From Phycisphaerae bacterium (GTDB taxonomy: Bacteria > Planctomycetota > Phycisphaerae > Phycisphaerales > UBA1924): a DNA stretch of 59,159 nt. The notes beneath the pieces are model-generated. The model was not told where the DNA came from, ran no database searches, and saw only the letters and a program-made list of their open reading frames with translations. The stretch is taken from positions 1 through 59,159 of the forward strand of contig JAEUIZ010000053.1 in the NCBI GenBank assembly GCA_016793805.1, in the 5' to 3' direction. Below, piece by piece: positions 56,248 through 59,159 of this stretch. A program made the translations under genes and the position numbers. The stretch's first letter is position 1, and every line of letters starts with the position of its first letter.

Positions 56248-58278
56248 TTACGAACAGCCGGCGGCGAACTTGTTGAGGAAGCAGGTGAAATCGTTGACAT
56301 TGAGGACGGGGGCGGTGGTCGAGCCGTCGCAGTTGGCGTAGGTGTCGTTGGCGGCGAACTTATTGAGGAAGCAGGTGAAGTCGTTGACGTTGAGGATGGG
56401 GGCGACGGTGGAGCCGTCGCAGTTGGGGTAGCAGGTCTCGCCGATGGTGAGGGTGACGACGGTGCTGTTGGCGTTGCCGCAGAGGTTGTTGATGAGGCAG
56501 CGGTAGGAGCCCTCGTGTTCGGGCCCGACGTTGGGGATGACGAGGGTGCTGCTGTTGGCCCCGGGGATGGGGAAGCCGTCCTGGAGCCACTGGAAGTTGA
56601 TGGGCGGGGGGGTGTTGCAGACGAGCGTGAAGGTGGCGGTGCCGCCGAGGGCGACGACCTGGTTGGTGGGCTGGGTGTCGATGAAGGGCTGTTCGGTGAC
56701 CTGGACAATGGCGGGGTTGCTGGTGGCGCTCCCGCAGGAGTTGGTGGCGACGCAGTCGTAGGTGCCGCTGTTGGCGGAGGTGGCGTTGTTGAAGGCGTAG
56801 GTGGTTCCGGTGGCGCCGGGGATGTTGATGCCGTTCTTTCGCCACTGGAGGGTGGGCGTGGGCGCGCCGGAGACGGAGACGGTGAGGGCGACAAGGGCGC
56901 CGTCGCAGTAGTCGTTGCCGACGGGGTGGGTGACGAAGGCTGGGCAGGGGCTGTTGGCGCTGATCGTGAAGCGATAGGCCTGGGGGAGGCTCGAGGAGTT
57001 GGAACAGAAGACGCGCATGAAATAGGTGCCGGGCGTGGTGAGCGAGACGTTCGAGAGCGTCTCGGGGTTGCCGACGGTGCCGGAGGTGGATTGGCCGAGC
57101 AGGGTGGTGCCGTTGCTGGCGTAGACGCCCACGGCGAGGTCGCCGATGGCCAGGGTGTTGATGTTGCTGGCGGTGGTGGGGCAGGAGCCATTGCCGGCCT
57201 GCTGGGAGTTGTCGTAGGTGGAGCCGACGGGGGTGATGGTGAACGAGGCGACGGTGGCGGCGGTGACGGAGAAGGAGTACCAGTCCTCCTGGTTGAAGCC
57301 CTCGATGGAATAGATGGAACTGTTCGTGTCGGGCGTGCCGGTGGTGGGGTTGGGGACGGGCACGGAGTTGATCGAGGCGCCCAGGACGCCCAGGGGCGTG
57401 GCGGTACCGAAGGTGTTGTTGGGCTCGAAGTCGTCGCCATAGAGGAACTGGGCGCCGCGGGTGTCGTCCTGTCGCGGGCCGTCGAAACTGGTGTCGATGA
57501 AGGGCTCCATGAGTTGGGCGGAGTTGAGGGAGCAGACGTGCTGGAGGCCCATGCCGTGGCCGTGCTCGTGCATGACGACGTCGCGGAGGAAGCGGTTGGA
57601 GTTGCTGGCTGAGGCGAAGTTTCCGATGTCGCCGGAGTCGAGGACCATGTCCCCGCCGCCGCTGGGGAACTGGTTGAAGGCGAGGACGTTGTTGGCGCCG
57701 TCGAGGAGTCGCATGGCGATGCGGATGTCGCCGCGCAGCCCGGGCGAGCCGCCCGAGCCCCAGGCGGCGCCGTCGTCCCAGTCATTCCCGCCCACGGTGA
57801 CGCGGGTGTAGGAGAGGCCCGAGAGGGCCTGCCAGCGAGCGAAGGACTGGGCGAAGCGATTGGTCCACGTCGCGCGACCGCCCTGCGAGGCGAAGCCGCT
57901 GTCCATGGTGGCAAAGAGGTTGCTGGCGGCGCTGCCCTGGCCCGAGAGGCCCGGGGCGAGCACGCCATCGGGGACGAAACTCCAGGTGAGGGCGCGGGGC
58001 GTGGCGCTCGTGCCGGACCAGGAGCCAAAGGTGAAGAAGTCATTCTCGCCGAGGAATCGGCGGTTGTGCATCTCGGTGAGTTTGTTCATCAGGAAGACGT
58101 AGCCGGGCGTGGTCCCGACGGCGAAGCAGATGGTGATGGGGCCGTCTTCGAGGACGCGGGGCTCGGTGGGCATCGCGAGCGCGGGCCGGGGCCGCTCGGC
58201 CATCTTCATCTGCTGGGCGCTCGCCTGGCCCGCCGCCGCCACCAACGCACACACCGCCACGCTCTTGAACTTGACCAC
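56248..58278 (-). CDS. Secreted matrixin-like metalloprotease with Ig-like domains and GC-type dockerin repeats
   Basis: A 676-residue protein with a signal peptide (VKFKSVAVCALVAAAGQASAQ). The catalytic zinc site is HEHGHGMGLQH (HExxHxxGxxH, near residue 236), with ITICFAVGTTP and LSGLSYTRVTVGGND earlier as in matrixins. The M10 Met-turn is less clear (QLMEP). A pre-peptidase-like beta region follows (~320-455), then two Ig-like domains (~470-540, 545-610; QWRKNGINIPGATG and FQWLQDGFPIPGANS) and two dockerin-like repeats (CYPNCDGSTVAPIL, YANCDGSTTAPVLN; 614-676) ending AAGCS. GTG 58278 has GGAGGG 7 nt upstream. It would digest extracellular protein. Confidence 0.87.
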   Translation of the reverse strand: MVKFKSVAVCALVAAAGQASAQQMKMAERPRPALAMPTEPRVLEDGPITICFAVGTTPGYVFLMNKLTEMHNRRFLGENDFFTFGSWSGTSATPRALTWSFVPDGVLAPGLSGQGSAASNLFATMDSGFASQGGRATWTNRFAQSFARWQALSGLSYTRVTVGGNDWDDGAAWGSGGSPGLRGDIRIAMRLLDGANNVLAFNQFPSGGGDMVLDSGDIGNFASASNSNRFLRDVVMHEHGHGMGLQHVCSLNSAQLMEPFIDTSFDGPRQDDTRGAQFLYGDDFEPNNTFGTATPLGVLGASINSVPVPNPTTGTPDTNSSIYSIEGFNQEDWYSFSVTAATVASFTITPVGSTYDNSQQAGNGSCPTTASNINTLAIGDLAVGVYASNGTTLLGQSTSGTVGNPETLSNVSLTTPGTYFMRVFCSNSSSLPQAYRFTISANSPCPAFVTHPVGNDYCDGALVALTVSVSGAPTPTLQWRKNGINIPGATGTTYAFNNATSANSGTYDCVATNSCGSATSNPAIVQVTEQPFIDTQPTNQVVALGGTATFTLVCNTPPPINFQWLQDGFPIPGANSSTLVIPNVGPEHEGSYRCLINNLCGNANSTVVTLTIGETCYPNCDGSTVAPILNVNDFTCFLNKFAANDTYANCDGSTTAPVLNVNDFTCFLNKFAAGCS
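56251..56427 (-). repeat. Direct repeat encoding the paired dockerin-like segments
   Basis: Two copies of about 75 bp encode NCDGST-APxLNVNDFTCFLNKFAA. The two halves are nearly identical at DNA level, which suggests recent duplication or homogenisation. Confidence 0.6.
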
Positions 58279-58409
58279 GATCGGCCCTCCGCTCGAAGGT
58301 TCTGGGACGTCCCGGGAAATCACTGGACAGAGCCATCCTATACGCACCAAGAGCATGCCATGATCCGGGCGTTTGTCAATGGCCTGGGCCACGGAAACCG
58401 CGATCGGAC

Positions 58410-58856
58410 TCAGTTCGGCCCGCCCTTGCCGCCCGCACGCGCGAAAAGCCCCGCCCAAGGCTCAGGCGTCGAGGCGGCGAGGTCCAGAAACGCCTCGCTC
58501 AAGGGCCCCGGCGCCTGGCTGGTGAGGCGTTTGCCGTGGTGAACAATCCCGGCGGCGATGCAGGCGTAGTAGAGGGCGATGCTGTTGACCCGCTGCGGGC
58601 CATGGACCGTGAGCGCGGCCTTGTGATGCTCCTTGGCGCGCGAGAGGTGCTCGAGGGCCGCACGCGTGGGGTCGTCGGCCTCGGACGGCGGAAAGCCCTG
58701 CATCGCGGCGGCCCACCACGCCCAGCCGTCGGGCTGACGCAGGCGGTCGATCACGTCGTCCACCCCGCGCCGCGTCCCGCGCGGGTCGAGCCGCATCATC
58801 CGCGTGACCGGGTCCGGCTCGTCGGGCGGCGGAGGGTTGGGTTGCGGCTTGGCCAT
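58410..58856 (-). CDS. Unrecognised cytoplasmic protein
   Basis: A 148-residue protein. The first ~20 residues are Pro-rich (AKPQPNPPPPDEPDPV), then helical: RLDPRGTRRGVDDVIDRLRQ, WAWWAAAMQGFPPS, AALEHLSRAKEHHKAALTVHG and SIALYYACIAAGIVHHGKRL. No signal peptide or domain I can name. ATG 58856 has TACACT 8 nt upstream. It precedes the metalloprotease on the same strand, 131 bp away, and is divergent from the next gene. Confidence 0.65.
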   Translation of the reverse strand: MAKPQPNPPPPDEPDPVTRMMRLDPRGTRRGVDDVIDRLRQPDGWAWWAAAMQGFPPSEADDPTRAALEHLSRAKEHHKAALTVHGPQRVNSIALYYACIAAGIVHHGKRLTSQAPGPLSEAFLDLAASTPEPWAGLFARAGGKGGPN

Positions 58857-58864
58857 CGCCGAGC

Positions 58865-58870
58865 AGTGTA
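58865..58870 (-). promoter_or_regulatory. TANNNT box upstream of the gene ending at 58856
   Basis: TACACT on the minus strand ends 8 nt before ATG 58856. Confidence 0.45.
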
Positions 58871-58986
58871 CCACAAGCCCCCGCGCCGTCACTCCACTCT
58901 CTTTATTTGCTCCTCCCCTTGCACTTGCTCAGACCTGTGGCACACTTGAACCGGACCCGATCGCGACCCGCGGGAAGGGGCCTCTC

Positions 58987-59159
58987 ATGCGACGAGCGGC
59001 GGCCAGAGTCCGACGATCGACGCCTCGAATCGTGACCCGCATCGCGGCCTCTGCCGCGGGTGTGCTCTGCCTCGGCGAGCCCTGCCGCGCGCAGGAGGCG
59101 TTCGAGTTCTCGTGGGAGGTCAAGGACGTCGCGGGCCTGGGCCCCACCAACGCCAACGG
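58987..59159 (+). CDS. Start of a secreted protein (partial)
   Basis: The first 57 codons of a gene that runs off the window. Arg-rich start (RRAAARVRRSTPRIVTR), then IAASAAGVLCLGEPCRAQ, a signal peptide with an Ala-Gln cleavage site, then EAFEFSWEVKDVAGLGPTNAN. AAGGGGCC precedes ATG 58987. Secreted proteins of this lineage with an EFSWEV-type start often carry a C-terminal anchor or sorting domain, which would lie outside the window. Confidence 0.65.
   Translation, partial: MRRAAARVRRSTPRIVTRIAASAAGVLCLGEPCRAQEAFEFSWEVKDVAGLGPTNAN

Noticed and set aside
58930..58965. Sigma-54 promoter (TGGCAC) before the last gene
   Set aside because: The spacing to a GC element at -12 is wrong (TGGCACACTTGAAC), so it does not fit the -24/-12 consensus.

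Overview
The window is GC-rich bacterial DNA that fits a planctomycete of the class Phycisphaerae. Three features support this: three secreted proteins end in paired Asn-Cys-Asp dockerin-like repeats (as in 'GC-type dockerin' proteins of Phycisphaerales), a secreted cyclophilin has an LEPR-like N-terminus, and mreB is present. I support about 52 protein genes (two of them cut by the window ends), tRNA-Gly(TCC) and tRNA-Lys(TTT). I see no rRNA, insertion sequence, phage or CRISPR array.

Layout. 0-15 kb: secreted cyclophilin, two-domain glycosyltransferase, PagL-like lipid A deacylase, SlyX, phosphoglycerate mutase (gpmI), an unrecognised gene pair, mreB, ribBA with a degenerate RibA half, and a divergent pyrimidine-salvage pair (upp and a yeast-type cytosine deaminase). 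A 32-bp tandem repeat and a gene without a stop codon follow, then a GT39 transferase/phosphatase operon. 15-29 kb: recR and rpoN, DUF1328, a HlyD-type adaptor, yidC, gcvH, a MacB-like ABC ATPase/permease pair, a zinc-ribbon protein and an MddA-like methyltransferase. 28.7-34 kb: a PA0069-type radical SAM protein and a three-gene signalling operon (HTH-receiver, HDOD-histidine kinase, pseudo-receiver-GAF). 34-48 kb: SnoaL-like protein, a large exported protein, trpE, clpP1-clpP2, sulfotransferase, tRNA-Gly, clpS, glucan phosphorylase, SNF2 helicase, tRNA-Lys and a double FKBP. 48-59 kb: mqnA (futalosine menaquinone route) with a sigma-70-like protein, a deoxyhypusine-synthase homologue, and a cluster of dockerin-tailed secreted proteins (two kelch proteins, both frameshifted, and a matrixin-like metalloprotease).

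Window-wide signals. (1) The top strand is C-rich up to about 15 kb and G-rich from about 16 kb, whichever strand is coding. The switch occurs across recR and the start of rpoN and has the polarity of a replication origin or an inversion boundary. (2) Fifteen genes have a TANNNT box ending 5-8 nt before the start codon, the arrangement of leaderless promoters. Most others have a GGAG-type ribosome binding site. The TANNNT box was used to choose several starts.

How the genes fit together. The window mixes housekeeping functions (RecR, RpoN, YidC, MreB, ClpP/ClpS, GcvH, GpmI) with envelope biogenesis (glycosyltransferases, PagL-like enzyme, ABC and HlyD proteins) and secreted proteins. Clear functional links are upp with the deaminase (cytosine to uracil to UMP), clpP1-clpP2 with clpS close by, and the three-gene signalling operon. 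No intergenic gap exceeds 300 bases. No single undescribed system stands out; the best leads are the skew switch, the leaderless promoter class, the sigma-like protein beside mqnA, the variant ClpP pair and the frameshifted, compositionally mosaic kelch-dockerin genes.
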